From: Bimastos eiseni
Lineage: Eukaryota > Annelida > Clitellata > Crassiclitellata > Lumbricidae
Length of the DNA: 64,000 nucleotides
Reading direction: 5' to 3'
Assembly (NCBI GenBank): GCA_959347315.1
Contig: OY365814.1
Span: 1,907,161-1,971,160, forward strand
Below the pieces are notes generated by a model. It did not search any database. It saw nothing but the letters and a program-made list of their open reading frames with translations, and was not told where the DNA came from. Below, piece after piece: positions 33,600 to 42,850 of this stretch (position 1 is its first letter; every line of letters begins with the position of its first letter). A program made the position numbers and the translations under genes.

Positions 33600-34080
33600 A
33601 CTTACTCGATATGTTCATTATTTCTTCTGGAGAGGTCGGGATTAGTCCAAAGGAAAAGAGAGAAGCTGGTTTCAAATACTCATCAAAGTGAAATCGAGAA
33701 GTTGGTATTTGTTCCGCCAGGGACTGGGCAATGCTGGTATAATGTTCATTAAGACCATTAGCCGTTTGTTTGGGATAATCAGTGTTTCTTCCATTAATAG
33801 AGAGATTTTTATGGCAGAACATGAATCCCCCATCTTAATAATAGTGCGAATTAAATTCCAGGTCTTATTAAGATTAGTCCTGTGCTTTGAAATTCAGTAG
33901 CATAATACATTTTTTCTGCGATTAATCTAGTCTTTTTGAATAAATTCCTATAGGTTTTTAATTTTTTAAAGTTAATTTCAGTAGGATTTTCTACAAATTT
34001 ACGATGAAGTTGAGCTTTTTTTATTGCAGGACTTTAATAAACCTCTCGACATCCAAGGTTGACTGCTCTTAGTTTTTTAT
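33600..34080 (-). mobile_element. Non-LTR retrotransposon fragment upstream of the RT core
   Basis: The minus strand frame contains ANGLNEHYTSIAQSLAEQIP followed by EYLKPASLFSFGLIPTSPEEI. This is the linker between endonuclease and reverse transcriptase in CR1/Jockey-type proteins (xFNxYFxxIGxxLAxxIP .. PxxxEEI). Shifted frames above it (NKTWNLIRTIIKM) continue the same region to about 34080. The catalytic part is absent. Confidence 0.6.
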
Positions 34081-34580
34081 TTGTCCTATTATATTTAATC
34101 GGAAAGGTAAAATCATAGTTACGCTTAATTTCATCATTAAACAATGCATGTAGGCACCATTGGCATCATTACTGAGGCAAGCAGAAGTTATATTATCCCA
34201 ATTGTTATGTGCCAATAGTGCAGTAAAGTTTTATGTCTTATAGTTGACATCGCGACTTGCAAGTATAACATATATTGGGGAATGTCATTCCCCACCTCAC
34301 CCCTAACGTTACATTGCTTCACCTCACTCCCAAAGGGTTAAAAGAACGATGTAAAAAGGCACGGAATGTTAAAATAAAAAAAAAATACAAAAGCGTAATT
34401 GAGAGTGATGACTTGATTAGGCCAAGTTTATCAGCATAACATCCTAAGCATAAGCGTCACTGCATGTCGCTAAAGTCTTGAAAAATGCTGTCAGATAATT
34501 ATAAAAGAATCTCTTATTGAAATTCTTTCATTGTTATCGCTCGCATTTAAACTGCACCTTTTCATCAATTCATCTTGTAG
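34080..34580. other. No gene recognised
   Basis: AT-rich spacer with a poly(A) run at 34375-34385. I see no exon or element end. Confidence 0.4.
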
Positions 34581-35295
34581 CAGTGTTGGGCACGACACCA
34601 AAACCTCGAGGCCAAGAACGAGAGGTCCGAGACCAAGGGTCAGAGACCAAAACTCTTTTTTATAAGCAATTCAATTTATTAAGACACTAAAATGGAATAA
34701 CACGCAAAGAACATTAATTTTATTGCTGAAGAATACTAACCTTAATAATGGTACAGCAAACAGTTTTACCGGCCAGTCTGAACTTTTGCGGGTTCAGCCC
34801 TAGGCTTCAGCCTGAGAATATCGTACTATAAATTACTTACATTTAAATGGTGTAGGGCTGTAGGCCTAGCCTACTTGTACTCGGAATTGTAGGTCAATAG
34901 TGACTACACCTGGCCGGCGACATATATATATATACAGTTATTAGATTGTTCGAAAACCTTGAAATTTGTGAAAGCAAATTTTGAAATGACTGGTTCCATT
35001 GCAAATGCATTTTTCCCCATAGTAACTTGTATATTTGGATGGTCAGCACGTCAAAAATATCGATAATAAGCGCGTAGGGCCTAAACATCTGGTGTCACTA
35101 ATAATTGAAAATAACCGAAAAATATCAAAGAAATTGCTCAAATAATTATGGAAAATGACCAAGAACGCTGACCTAAGACATAGACCAATCCCAAGACCGT
35201 TCCTTTAAGACCAAGAACGACGCAGTCGAGACCCAAGACCGATGGTCATAGACTAAGACCCATGCATTCTAGACCAAGACCAAGACCACAGTTTT
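34581..35295 (+). mobile_element. GACCAA/GACCGA-rich element, copy 1
   Basis: Begins CAGTGTTGGGCACGACACC, a hAT-like terminus, and continues with irregular GACCAAGACCGAG hexamer repeats (34600-34660). A middle shared with copy 2 follows (TTTTTTATAAGCAATTCAAT, GGAATAACACGC, AGTGACTACACxTGGCC). It ends with a second hexamer-rich segment (35150-35295). No open frame is plausible. It directly abuts the left border of the duplicated block carrying gene D. Confidence 0.65.
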
Positions 35296-35302
35296 TCAAA
35301 AT

Positions 35303-37540
35303 TCATCGGATCCACTTCAGCTCACATGTAGACGAAATGTCGTAGCTGACGAAATATCAGTTCCGGGAAGAATACATTGTATAACAATAATTATTATTAC
35401 CATCATAATTAATAATATCGAAAATATTATTATTTTTGATACCAAACTTTGTTGTAATCAAAATGATACCTGGTTAGAATATATCTGTATATATCTAAGC
35501 ACAATAGCACATCAACTTACATTCATCAAATCACAATTAGGTATCCCAATCTTTTCTAAATCTTGATCCATTCTGTTGAGCACTACACAAGAGCCCAAGT
35601 CAGTAAATAAATCATCAGGTGGAGAAAACCTGTGAATAAAACAATGGTCTAGAAATTCTGTCTCAAACTCAAGTACTTCATCACATAAACCACATCCAAA
35701 AGGTTTGACATGGAACGATTCTCCCTCCTCAGGTGACTTGGCTTTATTAACATAAAGCCCCATTATCACAAGAGGGCATGCAATTTCATCACAATCATGA
35801 TGTATGTTTCCTGACAAATGTTCGTATTGTCGATCAATAGTTCCCCTTCGACTTGATGTTGTGATTTGATTAGACAGTTTAGCAGTCGTTTTACTTCCCA
35901 TTATAGGATCCTGTGGGTGTGTTCCTGCTTTAAGTTGAAACTGATTCTCTGAATCACTGCTTTTGACAGAAGGTTTACTGTACAAAGGTTGTTTCTTTGT
36001 TCCATGAGTTCTTCTGTGACTGTTTAGAGTTCTAATATCTGTGAATCCTCTACTACAAACCTTGCATAGGTATGGTTTCTCTCCTGAATGATACCTCATA
36101 TGAATCCTTACATTAATTAAATGTGCAAATGATTCCTGACATAAATGACATTTATATGGTTTCTCGCCAGTATGGGTTCTCAAGTGCCTTTTCAGCTCAC
36201 TGTTGCTTGCAAATGATATTTGACATAACTGACATTTGAATGGTTTATCTCCATTATGCCTTCTCATGTGCGATCTCAGGTGATCAGTTCTAGCAAATGA
36301 TTTCTGACATTGCTGACATTTGTAGGGTTTCTCTCCAGTATGGGTTCTCATGTGTATTTTCAGATGATCGGTTTTAGAAAATGATATCTGACACAACTGA
36401 CATTTATATGGTTTACCACCAGCATGGATTCTCAAGTGTTTTTTCAAAAGACCAGATCTAGCAAATGATTCCTGACATTGTTGACATTTGAAAGGTCTTT
36501 CTGCAGTATGGGTTTTCACGTGTTTTTTCAGATTACGATCATGAGCATATGATTTCGGACACAACTGACATTTGAATGGTTTCTCCCCAGAATGGGTTCC
36601 CATATGAACTTTCAGGTCACTGCCATTTACAAATGATTTCTGACATAAGCTTAACTGACACTTATCAGGTTTCTCACCAGATAAGCCCTCACATGCATTT
36701 TCCGATAAATCTCTTAAATATATGGTTTCTGACATGACTTGGACCTATATTTTATAACAGTATTTGTTCTCATGTGCACCCTCAGACAACGTACTTCAGT
36801 TAATGTTACTCTCCATTGTGTATCCCAATGGAATAAATTATGTAAGAATTTAACCTTCACCAACGGATTTCCAAATAAGTTGAAACCATTGGTTTTTCAA
36901 AAAAATTGGTTCCTGTAAATGTGAAATGATTCTTCATACTTTTTTGGTTTGCATGGCTTTCTTTTTGCACGAGTAAAAATCATTTGAAAGCAAATGCCTG
37001 CATTGACAGTTTCAGCATCGGTTGATGTAAGTGAAACTAATGACATGCTTCATAACATGTGCTAATAACAGTTTCTTTGGGGTAGATAAGAGAAAATAGT
37101 CACACAGCAAACAATTTTCCTTTTTCAATGAAGTATTGATGAAGTCATTTCTATAGAATCGCACAACTCTGCATTATTATTCGTTAGCGATGGTTACTGA
37201 TCAAGAAATAATTGATGATAAAGAAAGTCATGGAAAATGTATCCAGCCAGTCTATTGCTTGTGATGAAAATCAGTCAGACAAATGCATGGAAAAATTTTA
37301 TCATAAAATGTTGTTCATCATCATGTGTTTCTTAAAACGATCTTCCAGCACCTAATAAATATGAAGAACATCTCAGTAATAATCAGTTTCAAGACACAGA
37401 AAAGACTTCAATAATGTTACATTCAGAGAGGAATAATTTTCATCCACAGCTGAATGAATTGTATCATGCAATAGTGGCCGGCATCTTCACAATATATGTA
37501 TCCCTGTTGAAATTCCAACAGCCAGGTTACAGTTTTTCGA
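35303..37540. repeat. Segmental duplication, derived block (gene D and flanks)
   Basis: This copy of 25662-28620 is about 720 bp shorter. It begins ATTCATCGGATCCACTTCAG immediately after the hexamer-rich element and ends near GCCAGGTTACAGTTTTTCG just before the second copy of the same element. High identity, including noncoding flanks, indicates a recent event. Confidence 0.85.
35512..36735 (-). CDS. C2H2 zinc-finger protein, paralogue D (short form)
   Basis: An intact frame of 407 codons starts MSETIYLRDLSENACEG and has eight C2H2 fingers, the first with the same atypical CQLSLC spacing as C. Fingers 1-5 correspond to C fingers 1-5 and the last two to C fingers 15-16. The finger between (QISFASNSELKRH) is a mixture of C fingers 6 and 14, so exactly eight fingers (224 residues) are gone. 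The tail is four residues shorter than in C (CPLVIMGLYVNKAKSPEEGE) but keeps the lone finger CGLCDEVLEFETEFLDHC plus FIH and the ending NCDLMNVS. It is presumably a nuclear DNA-binding protein with a shorter and therefore different recognition sequence than C. Confidence 0.9.
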   Translation of the reverse strand: MSETIYLRDLSENACEGLSGEKPDKCQLSLCQKSFVNGSDLKVHMGTHSGEKPFKCQLCPKSYAHDRNLKKHVKTHTAERPFKCQQCQESFARSGLLKKHLRIHAGGKPYKCQLCQISFSKTDHLKIHMRTHTGEKPYKCQQCQKSFARTDHLRSHMRRHNGDKPFKCQLCQISFASNSELKRHLRTHTGEKPYKCHLCQESFAHLINVRIHMRYHSGEKPYLCKVCSRGFTDIRTLNSHRRTHGTKKQPLYSKPSVKSSDSENQFQLKAGTHPQDPIMGSKTTAKLSNQITTSSRRGTIDRQYEHLSGNIHHDCDEIACPLVIMGLYVNKAKSPEEGESFHVKPFGCGLCDEVLEFETEFLDHCFIHRFSPPDDLFTDLGSCVVLNRMDQDLEKIGIPNCDLMNVS

Positions 37541-37548
37541 ACCACAGC

Positions 37549-38402
37549 CAGAGTTGGGCACGAGACCAAAACCTCGAGACCAAGACCGAGAGGTCCAAGA
37601 CCAATAACAAGACCGGGTGGTCCAAGACTAAGACCAAGACCTGGTGGTCCGGGACCAAGACCAAGACCGAGGGTCCGAGACCAAGACAAATACTCTTTTT
37701 TATAAACAATTCAATTTATTTAGACGCTAAAACGGAATAACACGCATAAAACAATAATTTTATGGCGGAGAATACTAATCTTAATAATGGCCCAGAAAAC
37801 AATTTAACCGGCCAGTCTGAACATTTTTTGGGTTCAGCGCTTGGCTTTGGCCAGAGAATATCACACTATAAATTACCTACAGTGTATATGACAGGTTCTA
37901 AATAAGATATCTGAACAAGTAGATTGACGTTCTGTTTGAATGGTGTAGGCATTGTAGGTTAACAGTGACTACATGTGGCCAACCACATAATCATTAGATT
38001 TTTCCAAAACCTTGAAATTTATTAAAGCAAATTTTGAAATGGCTGGCTTCGTTGCAAATGCATTTTTTTGTCCACAGTAACATGTATAGATGGTCAGCAC
38101 GTCATTAATCGATAACAAGCATGTAGGGCTTAAACATCCGGTGTCTCTAATAATCGAAAATAACCAACAAATATAAAAGAAATATAAAAGAAAATGACCA
38201 AGAACGCTAACCTAAGACGGAGAGGAGACCAATCCCAAGATCGTTCCTTTACGACAAAGACCAAGTCCGACACAGTCGAGACCAAGACCAAGACCGATGG
38301 TCCGAGACCAAGACCAAGACCGCATTCGAGACCAAGACCGCAGTATTTTCGGTCTTGAGACCGTCTCGAGAGCAAGACCGCGGTCTCGAGACCACATCCT
38401 TG
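37549..38402 (+). mobile_element. GACCAA/GACCGA-rich element, copy 2
   Basis: Starts CAGAGTTGGGCACGAGACC and ends GTCTCGAGACCACATCCTTG. The reverse of the end (CAAGGATGTGGTCTCGAG) is a loose inverted match to the start, as in hAT-type nonautonomous elements. It is in the same orientation as copy 1 (34581-35295), and the middle part is homologous. Translations full of Leu-Gly repeats across it are artefacts of the hexamer. Confidence 0.65.
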
Positions 38403-39170
38403 GTCAATACAACTTTCATTTAAGTGTATTTCTTTTCATCAATCCAGCTTCCATTTAGATATATTTCTTTTCATCAATCGGGTTTTTGCGCGCGAACATG
38501 GCCTTGTTTACATCGATTCCACGTACATCGTAACAATATTCTCGCATCAATCAAGCATGATATTTTCATCCATCGAGCTTCCATTTAAGCATTATTTCTT
38601 TTATTAATCCAGTCTCCACTTGCACATTATACTTTTTCATCGATCCCATCTTCATTTAAGCTACGATTGGAGATCTGTTCATGTCAAATCATAAAATACG
38701 CTAAAATACAATACAAGAACGGTGGTATAATAAAATATGCGAAAATACACTTTTACCCTAGTTTCTACTTAGAGGGTATTCCTTTCATCGATCCCGGCTC
38801 CAATTAAGGTAAAGTTGGACATTATATTATGGCGTCAAGTATTAAAATAGGAAAAATCTTCAACTATCCTGTCAACGGCAAATTCTTATTTCAAAGGAAT
38901 CCAATCTACATGGTATTTTAAGGCATGACACACTGTGTAATAATTTCATCCATCCAGCTTCTTCTTTAACATTATTCTTTTCATCAATCCTGCTTTTACT
39001 TAAGCTAAGCATCTTTTTATCCATCCAGCTTCTTCTTAAACTTGATTCTTTTCCTCCACCCAGCTTCTTCTTTAATATGATTCTGTTCATCAACCCTGCT
39101 ACTACTTAAGCCAGGCATGATTCTTTTCATCCATCCAGCTTATTCTTAAACTTGATTCTTATCATAAATC
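38403..39170 (+). repeat. Array of ~35-bp repeats with AATCGGGTTTTTGCG segment
   Basis: Forward units (TCAATCCAGCTTCCATTTAG, CATCCAGCTTCTTCTTTAAC) with one AATCGGGTTTTTGCGCGCG segment at 38475-38500 as at 17260 and 17540. Between 38660 and 38860 the repeat is eroded. No gene is seen. Confidence 0.65.
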
Positions 39171-39269
39171 CTGCTTCTCCTTAAGCTAAAACGATTTTGT
39201 CCGAATAAAATATAAAACACAGTGAACGATATTGTTAAAATTATTATTCGGGACCACCGTTGACAAGAT

Positions 39270-39605
39270 AGGCTAATCTTCTGCGGCCGAAAATTCGGCC
39301 CAAAACAAGCAAAAATTTTACTTCTACGGCCGAACCCATACAAAATTTAGCGCGTTATGACCTCTGCACATGCGCTACCATTGGCGCATGTGCAGAGGTC
39401 TTCAAATTTGTAATCATGCGTCGTGAGGGTCGTTTAGGGTTAGATTAGGTATCGTGAGGGTCGGTTAGGGTTATGTTAGGCATCGTGAGGGTCGTTTTGG
39501 GTCAGGGTTAGCATTAGTATCTTTTTTAGACACAAACAAATAACTTTCGGCCGCAGAAGCAATTTCTTGCGTTTTTAGGCCGGATTTCGACGCAGAGGCT
39601 CCAAG
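39270..39605. mobile_element. Foldback-like element with perfect hairpin and TTAGGG-like repeats
   Basis: Outer inverted words CTTCTGCGGCCGAAA (39279-39293) and TTTCGGCCGCAGAAG (about 39546-39560) enclose a perfect 17-bp hairpin (39359-39400). They also enclose three diverged units GTGAGGGTCGxTTxGGGTTA xxTTAGG (39420-39515) that recall telomeric TTAGGG. No open frame. Confidence 0.55.
39359..39400. repeat. Perfect 17-bp inverted repeat, 8-nt loop
   Basis: GACCTCTGCACATGCGC at 39359-39375 is exactly reversed by GCGCATGTGCAGAGGTC at 39384-39400, with TACCATTG between them. Confidence 0.95.
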
Positions 39606-39689
39606 CATAAAAATGCGCTAAAATACGAGTGGACGAAATGGTCAATTCGAAATACGCTAAAATACGATTTTACCACAACAGGATTACCG

Positions 39690-39905
39690 AACCTTGTATT
39701 TTCCCGGGACAATAAGGTTAAAATGTATCAATGATCGACAAAATCTGACCAGTTATCACATTAGAAGATGTATTTCAACGACAATCTGACTTTCACCTCC
39801 ATCCGCACAAAATGGCACCCTACCAAAAAGCAGCGCATATTGGAAATTGAGGCTGGTTATAGAAAATATAGTCTGTCATCTGGTGAATAGATTTGAATGA
39901 TCAAT
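39690..39905 (+). repeat. Copy of the TCTGACCAG/AAAATGGC dispersed repeat
   Basis: Includes AAAATCTGACCAGTTATCAC, CTTTCACCTCCATCCGCACA and CATCTGGTGAATAGATTTGA. It is the closest relative of 31800-31985. Confidence 0.65.
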
Positions 39906-41657
39906 GTAATGTAAAGCAAAGCAAATCTTCAACAATTTTTCTCAGCGCCCAGAAAAACTACGTCAGAGAGACGGGGCTTAACACCGGCGCTATACCAAAT
40001 CAAGTCCCCAATAGCCCATCATCTCGTGTTTTATTCCGGCGCCAGGTCAAAATCCGGGGAGTCACGCAGAGGAGCATGTCTGCTGCTTATTGTTGTTATA
40101 CTGAAGATAATTAAGGCACAGAGTATATGGAAGGGATAAGAAGCGGATATGAAGCGGTAACGTGGCAGCCAATCAGTGATTGTCTTTTCTCATGCACTGT
40201 GTAATGAATAAACTGACATCCGGGTATTCGGAAGATTAATTTTCAACGTATTGTCACCGAAAAGATCATCTAAAATAATGCTACTTCAGTCAAAATTCTT
40301 CTTTTGATCACGTGCTATTTTAACTTATTTATATTGCAAGTTCTATGTACTAAGTCAATTCATTTGTTAACAAAAACAAGCGCGACTGCTGATTTGTCCA
40401 AAAGTCCCGGATGTAATTACAGGCATAATCTAGTTCAATGACCCAGTTTTCGTTAGCTTCATATCCTTTCCATATTAGTCCCAGGTATACGTGTAAACTT
40501 GTACTATTGTTTCATATGCTTCTGCTGGTATAAATGGCATGAATATTCTGCAAAATGAGATAACTTGACTGCCAGCATAGTATTGATAAAATCAGTTATG
40601 CTAGTAATCAAGTACTTGTATGTAGCTGGTCATTGATAAGTTGCCACAATGCAGTAAGAGGCCTATAAATAGCAACTTTCGACACATAAAATTGGCCAAC
40701 TTAAAAAAATTATTTACAACAAAAAGAGCTGAACACCTGAATTTTTCACCAATGATAGATCTGTATGTCCACAATGTATGTGCAAATTTTTATAAAATCA
40801 TTAGATAAACATTTTCACTTTTGGGGTAGCCCACTTTTCATGATCGTGCCAAGGATAATGCCCTTAGAACACCCAGACATTATGAAACTAATCAGGCAAT
40901 TACTACATGTCTCATGAGCACCCATGTACCTCAATATAAAGCCAGTATAAGTTACAATATAATACATGTATATTTGGAAAGAGCACAAAAACTGACTACA
41001 TTAAAAAAATTCAGCCCTCTAGTTCATTTCAACATAACTGTCCAAAGTTGGTGGGTCGTGTCGTTTTGTCGTAGTCCGTTATTTTTAGATATCCTGCTAA
41101 ACTTTTCACATATATTCTTATTTGTGCATGTACTCAATGTATAAATTTTTCAAAAATCTGAAGGGATGTGGTTCCAAAATTGCTGTTTTACTGGTTGATT
41201 TCTCATGGAATGACCCTGATAATTATTTTACTGCATCACTTTTTAATATACATTTATTGACAAAGAATGACATTGAATAAAAGGTACATGTATGTAAAAA
41301 AACTTAAATTTAATAAACGCTTATTTCCATGTTAGCTTCATCTAATATCATTCTCTCAAATGTGAAGTATAACCTAAAGCTACTAATAAACAACTAGGAA
41401 TATGACATAAATACTATTAGACGTGATTTTGGCGATAATTTAGCATGGTCACATGCGGACGTCCGCACAGTTCTTGACCCTCCTACCTCTGTCCGCAATA
41501 ACCCTACCCTCTGACCCCTCACTGTAGAGTCCGTGTGGATGACGCCACTATCGGTCAGACCCATATTCATGTCCCACATGATAGAAGCTGCCAATCACAT
41601 TTGACTATGTCCAGGATTGCCAGGCCAGGAAGCATTCTGAAAAGTTGTGAGTTTGGA
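39905..41657. other. No gene recognised
   Basis: I looked for splice-flanked exons on both strands and found none that connect to the neighbours. The downstream end of the POM121-like gene does not reach here unless its 3' untranslated region is very long. No repeat of the named families is obvious. Confidence 0.4.
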
Positions 41658-41665
41658 TCAGTTAG

Positions 41666-42166
41666 GGGCTGTTCACATATTACGTACACACCGACGGGGG
41701 GGGGGGAGAGTTTCGAATTTCGGCAATTTTGCAAACGGGTGCATACAGTGGGGGCGGGGGTCCCAAAAATACGTACGTACGCAAATATAATTTTCTAATT
41801 ATGACGTACACAATACGGAATATTAAAATTAGAACTGCAAACCCAATCACTGACTGAATTCCAGCTTGATCAATTTTATGTACCATTAAAACTTAAAAAT
41901 GCAAACATTGTTAGTATTTTATTTCTTCATAATAGTTAACAAATTTAAGCTGCTAAATATGATGCATAACGAAAATAAATAGAAATAAATAAAATCAATG
42001 TCTTATAGATCGATGTGTTTAGCTATTTAACCTTTGCAATGGGTGGGGGGTCGAGCTCAAATGTACGTACGCATGGGGGTGATGTCCACGAAATGTACGT
42101 AGTGCAACAGGTGGGAGGGGGTCCGAAAATCCAAATTTTTGGCGTACGTAATATGTGGATGGGCCC
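41666..42166. mobile_element. MITE with ~23-bp inverted ends and 8-bp target duplication
   Basis: The left end GGGCTGTTCACATATTACGT and the reverse of the right end (GGGCCCATCCACATATTACG) match with few differences. TCAGTTAG (41658-41665) and TTAGTTAG (42167-42174) flank it, an 8-bp duplication with one change. The inside has G-rich tracts and repeated ACGTACGT words and no transposase. An 8-bp duplication fits hAT or P-type families. Confidence 0.75.
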
Positions 42167-42174
42167 TTAGTTAG

Positions 42175-42713
42175 TGGCCATTAATATACGACATCTGCAA
42201 TAACATTTGTACCTTCAGATACTACACAGACTTTAAACTGGATCCGTTCTGCATTGGGCATCTAGTGTAGCTTAATGGCAATGAATAATCATTATGATCA
42301 TAATAACACATAAACCGAATTTTTAGCCAGTGTGTATTGTAGCCAAATCAGAACAGAAAATTACTTCAAGGTCCATATCTTTCCCACATTGAACCGACCC
42401 AAACGCAACACAATGATGCTTCACAAACTGTCCCGATGCATCATTTATAGGTCTAAAACGACACGTTGACCCACTAACATGATAATTCTGCTGTTCACGA
42501 CAAAACCGACCGAATATTGCATAATGATAATTCTCATAACGAAACAAGAAAAATGAACTTTGTCAAATCCAGTGATCGTTTTCTAGTTGAACGCACGTAT
42601 TCATGTCATGTTTCTGACGTTTCAAACAATTTCGTCTAGTAAAATAAAATCCTGGACACGATATGTCCTTCAAACGCATAGTAAACCACTTCCTGTTCTC
42701 ATTTGGGGTAACG
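42175..42713 (-). other. Probable 3' untranslated region of the POM121-like gene
   Basis: It follows the stop codon. A minus-strand AATAAA at 41918-41923 lies beyond, inside the MITE; I see no nearer canonical signal. The end of the transcript is not determined. Confidence 0.35.
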
Positions 42714-42850
42714 TTATCGGCCTCTTTTCTTTGTGCGATGGGTTCTTGATGTTGAATTGGGGCCATAGGTCGTCCCTGGGGTGAATTTAGGCCCAGCGCT
42801 GAACGAAGCAATGCTCGGTAGACCATTCGCACTAGGGTGCGGCATTTGAC
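42714..42850 (-). CDS. POM121-like gene, exon 10 (C-terminus)
   Basis: Acceptor CTCATTTTCAG|GTCAA, stop TAA at 42714-42716. It encodes GQMPHPSANGLPSIASFSAG, then PKFTPGTTYGPNSTSRTHRT and KKRGR. The FSxGxxxxTPG .. basic-end plan matches the last residues of POM121 and Nup153-type proteins, where the basic tail binds importins. The frame agrees with exon 9. Confidence 0.85.

Noticed and set aside
37423..38397. Open frames with repeated LGLGLGPSVLVLV-like sequence
   Set aside because: They are translations of the GACCAA/GACCGA hexamer repeat in a nonautonomous element.
39420..39515. Interstitial telomere
   Set aside because: The TTAGGG-like words are few, irregular and interrupted by GTCG units. 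They fit an internal part of a foldback element better.
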